Positions 1 through 11,799 are shown, counted from the first letter of the stretch. The stretch is 64,000 nucleotides of DNA from Bufo bufo (GCF_905171765.1 NC_053393.1:67673371-67737370), one strand, 5' to 3'. Numbers and translations are program-made. Notes: generated from the letters alone by a model not told the origin.

Positions 1-570
1 CCCCCTGACCCCCCCCCCCCCCTCCCCCCCCTCCCCAGTGTTGGTTCCCATGGGGCAGTTGTCACCATGCTAGGTGTGTAATGCTCTAAAGGATCAATGG
101 CAATACCCTGTGTAGATCTGTCCTTCCTGTGACCCTGGTACGTAATACCGCCATGTAGTGTGGCTATTCTCCTATCCAGACAACCCATTCGATGCTCACC
201 CTAATCTCTGAAATGTGAAAGAGGGGCCGCGTTTCCTACTGGTAGATGGATGGCTGTCCCTGAGGAACGGCGCTCCTGCTTATGGTCCTCTAGATCCCCA
301 TCAGTTGTATTGCTTGCACCTGAGGTGTTTTTTGTTATTTTTTTTTCCGTATATTTTATGTTCAGCAGGAAGCTCCTGATTTATGTAAGCTTTGTACAGT
401 TTCGGGCCATGGATTTAAGCTAACGGAAATATAAACTTGAACCAATGGTCGTCTATGGGTTATGTGACGACCGTTGGAAAGTGTACCCTTCGTACCGAAG
501 TGACGATGACTTGTGTTCCTGGTGTTTCAGGATTTATGAATTAAATATGTGTATAATAAACATTTTTTTT
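1..570 (+). other. Unassigned sequence, possibly the end of a 3' UTR
   Basis: A poly-C tract at the left edge is followed by about 500 bases that resemble no repeat elsewhere in the window. Near 549-556 there is an AATAAA hexamer followed by T-rich sequence, as at the end of a vertebrate mRNA, and no convincing coding frame is seen. This could be the terminal 3' UTR of a plus-strand gene lying to the left, but the polyadenylation signal is the only support. Confidence 0.2.
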
Positions 571-726
571 AAGATTTTTTTTTTTTTTGTGGGTTTGGTT
601 TATTTCCCAGCAGTGCGCTCAGTCTCCGTTTTTTCAAATGAAATCTGGCCAGAGATCTTCCCAACCGTAGTGAGGAGGGCAGCTTGGTGAGGTGAGCGTG
701 CCTGTGCCTCAAGTCTGTAGGAGTAA

Positions 727-1045
727 GGCCCCTTGCAGCCGAGCGTGTGCGGATTAGGTCTGGACGCGTTGCGATCGCGTTCAGTTTTTACCGCGCGGTT
801 GCAATGCGTTTTGCACGCTCGTGATTAAAAAAAACCTGAAGGTTTGCAAACAACATCCCTTAGCAACCATCTGTGAAAAACGCATAGTATCTGCACTTGC
901 TTGCGGATGCGATGCGTTTTTTTTTCACGAAGCCCCATTCACTTATATGGGGCCAGCGTTGCTTAAAAAAACAAAAACGCAGAATATAGAACATGCTGCG
1001 ATTTTCATGCACCCGCACGGAATACTAGCTCGTGTGAAAGGGGCC
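727..1045. repeat. Palindromic MITE in a TAA site
   Basis: The ends are inverted copies (GGCCCCTTGCAGCCGAGCG against CGCTCGTGTGAAAGGGGCC read inward) and both sides are flanked by TAA (724-726 and 1046-1048). A 3-bp TTA/TAA duplication is the hallmark of PIF/Harbinger-type elements; superfamily is inferred from that alone. The interior is rich in GATGCG and AAAACGCA and has no reading frame. Confidence 0.65.
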
Positions 1046-1412
1046 TAAAGGTGGATTTACACTGTCCGATTTAATCCTGTGAACAGTCGTTCCTGACAAT
1101 CTGCCGTCTAAATAAACCGCTGATGAACGAGCGAAACGCAGGCGCGCTAATCATCGTTTCTGGGAAGCAGATTGCTGTTTAGAGTAGACCACACAATCTG
1201 CTGCCCAAAAACAATGATTCTGTATGGGGATGAGCGATCGCAATAGCCATCCCTCATACTGTGGAGGTGATCACTGAACGAGCAGCCGACTGTCGGGAAG
1301 GAACGCTTTCTTCCCGACAATCTGCTGTAATGCGGGCGTTTAAACCCACTTTTATCTCAAATCATTCACCCCCTGGGGCTTTCCCTTATAAGATATTTGT
1401 TACAGCCGATAT

Positions 1413-2045
1413 TTAAAGGGGTTGTCCAGCTTTGTAAAAAGTGATAGACCTGTCGGGTCTGACACCCCTCACCCTGCCGATTTAAGCTGCTTAGGTTTAA
1501 CGGCGTCAGAACTACACCGCACCATGAACCTTGTAGTGGAGGGAATAGTGCGGCGATGACCACCTCTGTCCATTACATAGGTAACAGTGCAGTGTGGTTC
1601 TGGCAACGGGGCTTTTCCTGAAGGCTGGGGTTATCTCATCTGAAACGTTAGTGGCATATCACTAGGATATGCTACCAATGTCAGGTAGGTGTGGGTCCCT
1701 CCTCGGGTTCCCAAAGTGAACAAGAGTGCACCGTGCATGCGCTGTCACCCTCCATTCATTAATATAGTGGTACTTTCCTATTTCCGCCAGTTCCACAGAA
1801 GTGAATGAAGCAGCGCTTGCGCAGTGCGCTCTCCACTAATTTCTATTGGAGTTCTGAAGATAGTTGAATTCACCGTTCGGCTATTTTTCGAAACTCCCAT
1901 AGAATGAGTGGAGGGAAGCCGCGTATGCGCTGTGCGCTCTCCACTTTGGGTGCTCCATTCTAGAGATGGGAGGGACCCGCGTCTATCTGACATCGGTGGC
2001 ATATCCGAGCGATATGCCACCAATGTTTGAGGTGAGAGAGCCTCT
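1413..2045. repeat. T2/Kolobok-like left end and internal inverted repeat
   Basis: TTAAAGGGGTTGTCC at 1413 is the terminus expected of T2-type (Kolobok) MITEs, which target TTAA. Farther in, 1630-1710 and 1965-2040 are imperfect inverted copies built around GTGGCATATC..GATATGCC. No matching CCCCTTTAA right end is seen, so the element is probably truncated or rearranged. Confidence 0.45.
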
Positions 2046-3446
2046 TTGATAAAAGCTGAAATCGTGTCCATGTTGCGGACAACGGTTACTTGCCTACAGG
2101 CGGTTGGTCAGTGGCACGCTGAGGCGCTTAACACGGTGTTCACACTTCTGTTTGAGGCTCCAAATTCCATTCAGTTCCATCAGGGCATCGTGGTTGTCGT
2201 TTTAGGCCGGTTCACAACATTTTTGGGCTGTTCATTGTAATGCGTCCACAGACTTGCATTGTCCAGATGTATTCCAGAAGATCGGCTTGTTTGCCAGCCG
2301 TACATTGGGATATTATTGCATTAGGGCCCTTTTTCCCTTAGGCCGACACAGCGGGCAATGATGGGGAATGAGGATGTTCATTCCTGATAATTGCCCGCTT
2401 GTTAGCTGCACATCACAGTGATGTGTGGGGGATAAATGATCGTTACTAGGATCATTCATCCCCATACAGTTTCCATGCTTGTTGACAGCACCTACCTGTT
2501 CACACATTGCAGTGTGCTTCCAATGCTGCATGAAGGGTCCCGCCACCTTTACATGGGTCAGTTATTAGAATTGTACTAAAGGTTTCACCCCTTATAACGG
2601 CCACTATCCTTGGTCTATTCAAAAAGCTACATAGAGGCCCATACACAGACAGATGTTCACTAAACCCGATGATTTGGGGGGACCAGCCTCTTCCCCCATC
2701 GCAGACGCTAGGGGAGATAAGGTTTCGGCAGTTGGACTTTAACGTGCCTGAGCCTTTTATTCTGTGTGAGATAAGGCTTTCTTCTCTCCCTGTTCTGAAC
2801 ACACAACTGCTCAACCCAGCGAGTATGGAGGGGATGGGACAGCCAGCAGGATGACTGGGCAAAGTGCATTCTAAAAATAAAAAAATAAATCTTACGGCCT
2901 TGTATCAGTGAATGCAGAAGCGGGCTGTGAACCTCATGTGGCCCTGGAAAAAAAATAAGCGGCCCCATGTTGTAGTCGAATCCATAGTGCAGCACAAAAT
3001 ACTGCCCCAGCAGAATCCAATACCACAATGCAGCACAAAATACTGCCGCCCGCGCCACAGTTTTCAACTTTATCCTCATCCTGAGGATGGTGATCTAGTT
3101 GAGTTCAGGAGGACACTTGCAACTGTTGGCCCGGTGCATAAGTACCTGATGCTCAGAGTATCAGAATGGGGAGATCTCTAGATCCATGTGAGGTACAGGG
3201 CTGTTTTTTAGTAGGAGATGGTCATGTACTATATGATATCTGTGTTTTGTTTTTTTTACATCGTGGGATAAACCCTTTAAACCCTATACATGGTATGTAC
3301 CTAGTGTAGTGTTCAGTTACAGTACTTCAAGTTAACATACGCGTGCTGTAAGGTTCTGTTCATACCACACTGTGGCCTATATATGGCTTCTGTTGTACAG
3401 CAATGTATATACTATAGGTAAGCTGAGACCATGCTGAGCAGCTTTA

Positions 3447-3893
3447 GGCCCCTTTCACACGAGCGAGTTTTCAATGCGGGTGCAATGCGTGAAGTGAACG
3501 CATAGCACTCGCACTGAATCCTGACCCGTTCATTTCAATGGGTCTGTGTACATGTACATCAGTTCTGCGTTGCGTGAAAAACGCAGCATGTTCTATATTC
3601 TGCGTCTTTCACGCAGCCCTGGCCACATAGAAGTGAATGGGGCTTCCGTGAAAAACGTATTGCATCCGGAAGCAAGTGCGGGTGCGATGCGTTTTTCACT
3701 GATAGTTGCTAAGAGATGTTTGTAAACATTCAGTTTTTTATCACGTGCATGAAAAACGCATGAAAACACATTGCACCCGGCGGATAAAACTGAACACAAT
3801 CGCAGACAAAACTGACTGAACTTGCTTGCAAAATGGTGCAAGTTTCACTGAACGCATCCGGAGCCAATCCGTCACGCTCGTGTGAAAGAGGCC
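3447..3893. repeat. Palindromic MITE in a TTA site
   Basis: The left end GGCCCCTTTCACACGAGCG and right end CGCTCGTGTGAAAGAGGCC are inverted copies; TTA flanks both (3444-3446 and 3894-3896). It shares its terminal style with the MITE at 727-1045. The interior carries repeated AAAACGCA and TGCGTTTTT motifs. No coding capacity. Confidence 0.65.
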
Positions 3894-3896
3894 TTA

Positions 3897-4208
3897 GGCC
3901 TCATGCACAGGAACGTATTTTCTTTTCGTGTATGTTCCGTTTTTCTTGCTGGCTGTATACGGAACCATTCATTTCAATGGGTCCGCAAAAAAAAACTGAA
4001 GTTGCTCCATGTGCATTCCGTTTCCGTTTGTCCGTATTTCCGTTCCGCAAAAAAATAGAACATGTTCTATTATTGTCCGCAATACGGACAAGGATAGCAC
4101 TGTTCTATTAGGGGCCAGCTTTTCCGTTCCGTAAAATACGGAATGCACATGGATGTCATCCGTATTTTTTGCGGACCGCAAAATGCATACGGTCGTGTGC
4201 ATGAGGCT
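3897..4208. repeat. Palindromic MITE abutting the previous one
   Basis: Ends GGCCTCATGCAC and GTGCATGAGGC are inverted; TTA lies at 3894-3896 and 4209-4211. The left TTA is the right target duplication of the preceding MITE, so one element inserted exactly into the other's target-site copy. The interior is rich in TTCCGT and GCGGACCGC. Confidence 0.65.
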
Positions 4209-4255
4209 TTAGGCCGTATACTATAGGTACGCTGAGACCATGCTGAGCAGCCTAA

Positions 4256-4605
4256 GGCCTCTTGCACACAAATGTGTGCTGCCCGTGCCCAAGCTGCGGA
4301 CCGCAAATTGCAGTCCGCAATGCACGGGCACCGACCGTGGGCCAGTCACTTGAATGGGGTCCGCGATCTGTCCTTTCCGCAAAAAGATAGGACTATCTTT
4401 TTGCGGAATGGAAGCACGGAACGGAACCCCACAAAATCACTCAGTAGTGCTTCTGTTCTGTGGTTCCGTTCCGCACCGCATCTCCGGATTTGTGGACCCA
4501 ATTAAGTGAATGGAATGCACACGGCCGGTGTCCTGTATATTGCGAGCCAGCCGTATGTGGGCCGCAATACGGCCACGGGGGACACACGGTCGTGTCCAAG
4601 AAGCC
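4256..4605. repeat. Palindromic MITE, degenerate ends
   Basis: Left GGCCTCTTGCACAC and right GTGTCCAAGAAGCC form inverted termini, flanked by TAA (4253-4255) and TTA (4606-4608). The flank mismatch suggests an older copy. The interior has the TCCGCA-rich composition of its neighbours. Confidence 0.55.
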
Positions 4606-4989
4606 TTAGGCCATATACTATAGGTAAGCTTAGACCACGCTGAACAGCCTCAGGCCGCAGCCTGCCGTTTTGACAGCAGGCCGTGCGGACTGTCACGTCC
4701 TCCACCCTCGTAGACAAAACACACATACACACATGAGAACATCTGGCTTTCTCAATTGCAGGGGGATGGAGCTGAGGACACATGGCCTCAGCCTCTTTCA
4801 CACTTCTTACCGCTGCCTCCATCCCCGCAGGCTTCAGTTAGAGAGTCCATTGTGACATGAAAGCATTGTTCTGTAAGGGCAGGCCTGGTCTTTGCACACA
4901 GTAGTGCGTGTGAATATACACAGTGCAAAATGTGTCTCAACAGCCTGATGCTCCATGTGCAGCTATTGTGTCCGTTCCTATTGCACTTA

Positions 4990-5296
4990 GGGCTCATGCA
5001 CTCGAACGTATTTTGTTTCCGCGTCCATTCCAGTTTTTTTTTTTGCAGCCCGTATGCGGAAGCATTCACTTCAATGGGGCCGCAAAAAACGGAAATGACC
5101 CCGTGAGCATTCTGTGTCTGTATGTCCATTCCGCAAAAAAATAATACATGTCCTATTATTGTCTGCATAACGGACAAGGATAGGACTGTTCTATTATGGC
5201 CAAGCTGTTCCGTTCTGCAAAATGCGGAAAGCACACGGACGTCATCTGTATTTTTTGCGGATCTGTGTTTTGCGGAACGGTCGTGTGCATGAGCCC
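4990..5296. repeat. Palindromic MITE in a TTA site
   Basis: GGGCTCATGCACTCG and its inverted partner ending GTGCATGAGCCC bound the element; TTA at 4987-4989 and 5297-5299. It belongs to the same family as 3897-4208, sharing the GGACAAGGATAG core. Confidence 0.65.
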
Positions 5297-5944
5297 TTAT
5301 ACTGTCTACCCATACAGTATTTTATTTTGCAGTCCCCGCATGCTGTTTCCTGATCCTTTGTTGCATCATTTGCATTTTTATTAGCGCACTATGGGGGACA
5401 TTTATCATTGTAGTTTTGAATGATTTTTTTTATCATAAATTGCTCCTTTTTTGTGCAAAAAATGTCATTTATCAAGCCACTTGTGCCTATTTACAGCTAT
5501 TTTTCACCATTCACGTCTTTATCTATGAGTTGGCGATGAAAAAGGCGCCATGGTTTTCAAGGTGTATAGTATTTGCCACATTTATTACGTGTGCCTTTTT
5601 TAAATGGTCGCTTAATTATACGCAGATCAACGCCAACCAGGACCTGACGTAAAATTGTCGCATTACATACCTTGCTGTGCCTTTTAAAAAAAATTGGCGC
5701 GTGTGCTATGTGTTTTCAACCAACCTAATAAGAAAATTTCTTTAGCTGGAAAGTCACAAAACCAAACAGCCAATGGAAAAGAAGGTATACAAAGGCGCAC
5801 CTTATAGAAGGCTTAGAAATCGAACCAAGAAATCTCATTGCCACTGTTACTGAGGGGAACAGAAAGGAAGGGTGAAGTGAAAATAATAAAAAAAAAAACT
5901 GCGTAGAGCAAAAGGTAAGTAGAAAAATGTGCCAAAAATCTATT

Positions 5945-6474
5945 GGGGTCATTTATCAAATTGGTGTAAAGTAGAACTGGCTTAGGGTTTTCCGGTATTG
6001 AGTTCCGTCATAGGGGCTCAATAACGGAAAAAAACGCTTCCGTTTTATTCTTATGCATTCCGTTCAGTATGCATCAGCATGCTGCGATATTTTCTCTGGC
6101 CAAAATTCCGGAACACTTGCCGGAATGCCGGATCCGGTACCAAGTGTTCCGGAAAACCGGATCCGGTTTCCCTATCTGCGCATGCGCAGACCTTTAAAAG
6201 TGTGGAGAAATAAATACCGGATCCGTTTTTCCGGATGACACCGGAGAGACGGATCGTGTGTTTCAATGCATTTTTCAGCCGGAATCCAACAGCCGGAACA
6301 GCCTGCCGGAATCCAACAACGCAAGTGTGAAAGTACCCTTAGTTGCCCATAGCAACCAATCAGATTCCACCTTTCATTTTTGACAGCTTCTTTGGAAAAT
6401 GAAAGGAGGCAGCTGATTGGTTGCTATGGGCAACTAAGCCAGTTCTGCTTTACACCAGTTTGATAAATGACCCC
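5945..6474. repeat. Long palindromic MITE, split by a second MITE
   Basis: Left arm GGGGTCATTTATCAAA..GTAAAG is matched by a right arm ending TTTGATAAATGACCCC, with inner arms around GTTGCCCATAGCAACCAATC. An uninterrupted relative lies at 6829-7002. Another MITE (5985-6338) sits inside the left arm. Superfamily not determined, because no clear target duplication is seen. Confidence 0.65.
5985..6338. repeat. MITE nested in the preceding palindrome
   Basis: TTA occurs at 5982-5984 and 6339-6341. The undisturbed relative near 6862 reads GGCCTAGTTGCCC, so the insertion point and 3-bp duplication can be inferred directly. The ends are GGGTTTTCCGG and an inverted GTGAAAGTACCC; the interior is rich in CCGGAT. 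Confidence 0.65.
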
Positions 6475-6524
6475 ATATGTATTTGTGGTATGCTTTTGAA
6501 TGCTCCCTTCACCCTCAAGCCTTA

Positions 6525-6736
6525 GGGTACACTACACAGCGACACTGGTCGTGTGACAGCTGTCGTGGCCAGGGTTTCAGACTAGGGGTGATCCCATACA
6601 AATGAATGGGATTTCCGCGTGAGTCACAAGAAATCCAGCATTGTTGGATCCCATTCATTTGTATGGGATCACCGCTCTTCTGCGAACCTGGCCATGACAG
6701 CTGTCACACGACCAGCGTCACCGCGTATCCGCACCC
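6525..6736. repeat. Short palindromic MITE in a TTA site
   Basis: GGGTACACTACACAGCG and a right end finishing GCACCC are flanked by TTA (6522-6524, 6737-6739). The inner arms around CCATTCATTTGTATGGGATC are strongly self-complementary. The following sequence starts AAAGGGGTTAC, a T2-like left end truncated by the next palindrome at 6829. Confidence 0.6.
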
Positions 6737-6828
6737 TTAAAGGGGTTACATAATGATGTCCTATCCTCAAAAATAGGTTATTAATATGAGATAAGCATGG
6801 GTCAGACTCGTGGCACCCCTGCAAATAA

Positions 6829-7002
6829 GGGGGGAGATTTATCAAACTGGTGTAAACTACAACTGGCCTAGTTGCCCATAGCAACCAATCAGATTCCACC
6901 TTTCATTTTGGACAGCTCCTTTGGAAAATGAAAGGTGGCATCTGATTGGTTGCTATGGGCAACTAAGCAAGTTCTACTTTACACCAGTTTGATAAATGAC
7001 CC
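6829..7002. repeat. Uninterrupted palindromic MITE (TTTATCAAA type)
   Basis: Arms GAGATTTATCAAACTGGTG and CACCAGTTTGATAAATGACC flank an inner hairpin around GTTGCCCATAGCAACCAATC. It is the empty-site reference for the interrupted copy at 5945-6474. Confidence 0.65.
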
Positions 7003-7204
7003 TGAAGCTTTTTGAGCATCTTTCTAAGCATATTGAGGTACATTACATAGTGGCCGTGCTTAGGGTGCTGGCACGCATCACAGCTGTGCTGGGTTTTTTA
7101 GTGCAGCAAAAAATGCATTAAAATACTGCATGCGATTTTTGAAGAACCATACCTGGGGATAAGGTGAGTTTTCTTCCAGCAATGACAAAAACACAGCAGA
7201 CTTA

Positions 7205-7512
7205 GGCTACATTCACATGTCCGTGGTGTGTTGTGGACCCGCAAATTGCGGGTCCACAACACACCAGCCCGTCACCCCCATAGAAATGCCTATTCTTGTC
7301 CGCAAGCTGCGGACAAGAATAGGACATGCTCTATCTTTTTGCGGAGCTGCGGACCCAAAGATCGGGGCCGTGCTCCGCAATTGCGGCTGCAGACAGCCCA
7401 CTGTGTGCTGTCCGCATCCATTCCGTCCCCATAGAGAATGAATGGGTCCGCACCCTTTCCGCAAAATTGCGGAAAGGATGCAGACCCATTTTGCGGACGT
7501 GTGAATGGAGAT
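7205..7512. repeat. Palindromic MITE in a TTA site
   Basis: Ends GGCTACATTCACATG and CGTGTGAATGGAG are inverted; TTA flanks at 7202-7204 and 7513-7515. The interior has the GCGGACAAGAATAGGACATG core found again at 16141 and 63834, and in degenerate form at 60360. Confidence 0.65.
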
Positions 7513-7885
7513 TTAAATTCCATTAATCTAAGTCTACAGTATTTATAAAGTAATGTAATGCAGTTTTCCTATGTGTTTACCCTTTTACATGTAGAAAATG
7601 CACCATAAATGCAGATTTTTTTGTTTAAAAATAAATGCATGGTATTTTCTATGCACTATTTGTCAAAAAAGCAACAACAAAAAAAAGCTATGCATGCCAC
7701 ACCCTCAGTATCACAGCACGGCCCCATTAACTAAAATGCGGAAATCTTGGGAACCAGAGGGTCTTGTCAGATCTGAACCAGACCATTATTCGCTTTTCGC
7801 CTCATCTAGTTCTGACAGAGGTGTCTTTCAGAGAAGTGACGTGATTTTTAGTCAGTTTTGATGTTGGCACTTTTTCCATAGATGC

Positions 7886-8277
7886 GTCTCATTTATCAAG
7901 TGACGTGCAACTTCTGATAAATTTGTCTCACTTTGCGCCATTTTGAGTGTCTACAAACATGGGCGTAGAATAAGCGCAGATGATAAATCTCCCCCTATGC
8001 ACAGGGACCTCTACAGGGGGCCTTATGGAGGGCCATATTCTGGCCATCTAAGGAACACAATGTATTTACAACCCATGTTTAATCCACGTATTTCATTAAA
8101 CGGTTTGGGCTCCTCCCTGCGCTCGAATCTACTTTTTGGCAAAATTTATGTCTTAGAAATTCTCTGCACAAAGGGGTCTCGGGGGCATGCAAAAAGGACA
8201 CAATCGGAGCGTTCTCTGCTCGTCTCTGGATACAGATCACTGATAATTTCTACGGGCTTTGACCGTGTGATCCCTGC
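7886..8277. other. Unassigned, with TTTATCA-type MITE remnants
   Basis: Near 7890-7996 are the palindromic fragments CATTTATCAAG and GATAAATCTCCCCC, related to the TTTATCAAA MITEs. The remainder up to the next MITE shows no coding signal I would trust. Confidence 0.35.
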
Positions 8278-8280
8278 TAA

Positions 8281-8743
8281 GGGTACTTTTACACTAGCGT
8301 TTTTTATTTCCGGCACTGAGTTCCGTCAAAAGGGCTCTATACCGTTAAAGAACTGATCAGGCATATCCCTATGCATTCTGAATGGAGAGTAATCCGTTCA
8401 GGATGTCTTCAGTTCAGTCGTTTTGACTGATCAGGCAAAAGAGAAAACCGCAGCATGCTACGGTTTTATCTCTGGCGAAAAAAACGGAAGACTTGCCTGA
8501 ATGCCGGATTCGGCAGTTTTTTTCCATAGGAATGTATTAGTGCTGGATCCGGCATTCAAAATACCGGAATGCCGAATCTGTCCTTTTCAATGCATTTTTT
8601 TTACTGATCAGGCATTTTTAAGACTGATCAGGATCCTGAACAGTCTTACTAATGCCATCAGTTGGCATACATTTTGCCGGATCACTTTGCCGGATCGACA
8701 GAACTGCTTGCCGGATCACTCTGCCGCAATTGTGAAAGTAGCC
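8281..8743. repeat. Palindromic MITE in a TAA site
   Basis: Starts GGGTACTTTTACACTAGCG and ends TTGTGAAAGTAGCC; TAA flanks at 8278-8280 and 8744-8746. The interior repeats ACTGATCAGGCA and CCGGAT. It is a relative of the element at 5985-6338. Confidence 0.65.
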
Positions 8744-9017
8744 TAACCTCAGTAGATTGTAATAAAATGGGGACAGTTATTAGTTGTGGTTTAAGGGGGT
8801 GTGGGGGCTGTTTGGTAACCCCCCACTTGGGGGACAGATTACATCGCAGGCTCCTTCTCATCCCGGACTGTCAAACATCCAGTTTGATATCGCCGCGGCC
8901 AGTGATTGGTGACGGGCTCCCCTTACGTTGTGACAAATGGTCACATGATGAAAGGGGATCCGGTCTCCTCTGTGGACAGTAATTGGCTGTGACGATGTCA
9001 AACCGGTTGTTGTCTTA

Positions 9018-9368
9018 GGCCTCATGCACATGGCCTAATGCACATGCTTTCATGCCGTATTGCGGCCCACAAACAGCGATTCCGCAATATGCGGGCACCG
9101 GCCGTGTGCTCCCCGCATCACACATGCGGACCCATTCACTTGAATGGGTCCGCAATCCGGAGCTGCGGTGCGGAACGGAGGCACGGAACTCCACGAAAGC
9201 ACTATGGAGTTCTATTTTTTTTGAGGTGCAGATAGATCACGGACCCATTCAAGTTGAACGGGTCTCGATCCGTCCCGTCATTGCACGGACGTTGCCCGTG
9301 CATAGGGGACCACAAATTGCGGTCCCCAATGCACGGAACGGATGCACAACGGCCGTGTGCATGTGCCC
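9018..9368. repeat. Palindromic MITE in a TTA site
   Basis: Ends GGCCTCATGCACATGGC and GCCGTGTGCATGTGCCC; TTA at 9015-9017 and 9369-9371. The next MITE starts within this right-hand target site, giving another exact end-to-end pair. Confidence 0.6.
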
Positions 9369-9372
9369 TTAA

Positions 9373-9575
9373 GCTGAGTTCACACCACTGATTAGCTTTC
9401 TGTTCTTCTGATCCGTCAGAAGAAGAGAAAAAAAAATCCTGTAAAAAAAAAGGATCGTGTTTTATCAGTTGTCATTCGTTTGAGCCATTTTCATATGAGG
9501 TTCGGGTTTTTTTTAGGGAAAAAAAAGTACTGTGTTCAGATGAACGGAAAGCTAAACGGTGATGTGAACTCAGCC
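9373..9575. repeat. Palindromic MITE directly abutting the previous one
   Basis: GCTGAGTTCACACC and an inverted right end GTGATGTGAACTCAGCC, with TAA at 9370-9372 and 9576-9578. At 9579 a further MITE-like left end (GGGCCCATTCACACGGCCG) follows the same TAA, so three elements are chained; the third has no recognisable right end. Confidence 0.55.
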
Positions 9576-9679
9576 TAAGGGCCCATTCACACGGCCGTAT
9601 GAACAGGTCCGCACCCGTTCCGCAATTTTGCAGAACGGGTGCAGACCCATTCATTTCAATGGGGCCACAAAAGATGCTG

Positions 9680-11340
9680 TCTGCACGAGATGACCACGAT
9701 GTCCCTGCTTCCTCTGCCAGTCCCTCTCTCTTCTTTTTGATTGACTGGACCAGGCTCCTGCAGAGTTATCTCGTCTGGTCCCGTCAATCAAGAAGGAGAT
9801 GGAGGAGCTGGCCGAGGAAGCAGGAGAAGCAAGGGTGCACAGGCCTATCTTCGGTGCACTTAACTGCTCATTTGCATATGGATTCAAAGTGCTTTTCCTC
9901 CAGAATGCAGCAACAGATTTCTAAGTGAAAGATACCATTACATTCAGCTGAGCTGGCCCTACAAGACGCTGGGGGTCATTTACTAAAACTTGCTTTTTAT
10001 GCCGGGCTTAGATCCCCCCCTGCACTGCTATAGGAGATGGCTAATTTATGATGATGTGCACCTCCGCTAGTAGTCCATGCGCCTGGAGCAGAAACTACTG
10101 GAGTACTTTTTACTCTGCTTTTTCACCTGTTTGCAGGTGTAAAGGTTAGTACATAGGTCGGGCCCAATGTCCTGGCCCTGGACACTCCCTCTCCACTCCA
10201 AAGTGGCAAGGACAGCGCAAAAACAACCGTGCAACAAAATATTGTCGCACGGATGTTTAAAAAGTCACAAAAAGGGGTTTTGCTACTTTTTATACTACAA
10301 AAACGAGTGTATTGTAAGTGACGCCCATTGTGCCTGGGTTGTCAGGGAATGTCCAGGCTCCTTTAAGTTGTCACTTGCCCGATGTGTCTACCAGCTGCTT
10401 TGTACCTTCCATGTGATTTCTCTTGAGAAGTGGGAAACATTCCCTCGGTGCACTGTTATTGCAGTCTGAGCCGGATCCTCGGCCTTTGCTGTGAATGTTA
10501 TTACAAGTGCAGACATATAACGTCTTGGGAGTGCCGATCCCATCTGCTCCTAACGATATGTATTATAATGAAGGCCATAAATTACAATCAATAAGGGGAA
10601 TGCGCAGCACTCCCCTTTAATGCTCCGCTCTATCCCACTGATGGTCTGAGCCGAAAAACACAGGAGCGACGCTGTGGGCTAGATTTGTTCACTTAACCAT
10701 GCCATTTAGTTCATTAGCAGGCAATTAAAACTGCAGTTAATGGCAGGCAGCATGGAAGTTTACAATGAGCTACATGTGCCCGCATTTTAAGGTTATTTTG
10801 AGGTCATTTCTCCACATGATTGCTGCTGCTTCTATTCTTATTGCGGTTTGGAATTTTCCGGAATTACTGTAGTTTTTAACAGATCTGCTCATGTGGTCGC
10901 TTACCTCATGTACATCTTCCGCATGCTTTTTGTTCTCTCTCTCCTGCCCCATTTTCACCATGTAAACCAATGCCTCTGGTTTGTCTCCATCCTGTATCTA
11001 GCACTTCCTGTTGCTGTATCCAACCAAACCCATGATGCACTTCTCCTTTCTCTGCCACAGCTCCAGCCCCACCAGTAACAACGCCCAACTAGTTTATAGC
11101 TCCTCCCACCCAGCTAGTTACATAGACACTCCCCTATCACTGCCACTTCCATGGACATAACGTCACGGGAAATAAGAAAGAGCTGCCTGGACATGGTCAC
11201 GTGACCACAGCCCAGAACGAGAGATAGGAGCGATAAAGGCAAAAGGAATACATTACAGAATTACAGCTCTCTTCATAAATGATTATTGTAAAGGATGTTG
11301 AGGCAACGGGAAAACCCCTTTAAGTGCAGCCTGCAATAAG
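9680..11340. other. Mostly unassigned; possible conserved noncoding stretch
   Basis: 9690-9830 is an imperfect palindrome around CTTCTTTTTGATTGACTGG. From about 10330 to 10860 the sequence has no resemblance to other repeats in the window and is rich in homeodomain-like TAATT and ATTAAAA words, as in vertebrate noncoding regulatory DNA; this is only an impression from composition. CCCCTTTAA at 11315 is a T2-like right end without a partner. No coding region is supported. Confidence 0.25.
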
Positions 11341-11358
11341 GGGTTGTTAGAAATTACT

Positions 11359-11786
11359 ACAATCTTTTTCAGACTATAAGACACATTTTTTCAGTGGGTC
11401 TTATAGTCCGAATACTAATGACCGCTCATGGAAGGGAAGCACTCGCCTGCTCTTCTTCCGAGCCCTGCGCTGCACTGTGGCCTGACTGCGTCCAGCCTCA
11501 GGACATAGTGCACATAGGCGAGCACTATGACCTGACGCTGTGCAACGCCAGGTTACAGTGCAGCGCGGGCCAGAAAAAGACCAGGGAGTCCTGGATCTTC
11601 AGGGTGACAGTGCCGACCAGAATAAGCAAGGTAGTTTTTTTTATATGAGGGCTGATGGAGGTTAGGGGGTCTGATTTGAGGCTGATGGAGCTTGGTGGTC
11701 TGATCTGAGGTCTGATGAAAAATATATTTTTTCTTATTTTCCTTCTCTAAATCCTAGGTGCGTCTTATAGTCCAAAAAATACGGTA
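11359..11786. repeat. MITE with GACTATAAGAC inverted ends
   Basis: Left TTTTTCAGACTATAAGACAC and right GTGCGTCTTATAGTCCAAAA are inverted copies bounding about 430 bases. I recall this terminal motif from many animal genomes, but the superfamily cannot be settled here because no clean target duplication is visible. Confidence 0.6.
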
Positions 11787-11799
11787 ATTCCAGGGACAG

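Larger units (their letters stand above)
3405..4653 (+). repeat. Three copies of a 42-bp unit, each followed by a MITE
   Basis: The unit beginning TATACTATAGGTAAGCTGAG and ending at GAGCAGC occurs at about 3405-3445, 4215-4252 and 4613-4650 with few differences. The first two are each followed at the same point by a MITE, and the third is followed by CTCAGGCC. This looks like an old short tandem repeat opened up by MITE insertion, or a repeat copied together with its insertion site. Confidence 0.6.

Noticed and set aside
1..40. Poly-C tract as a telomeric or chromosome-end repeat
   Set aside because: It is not a TTAGGG-type repeat; simple homopolymer, also found elsewhere in the window.
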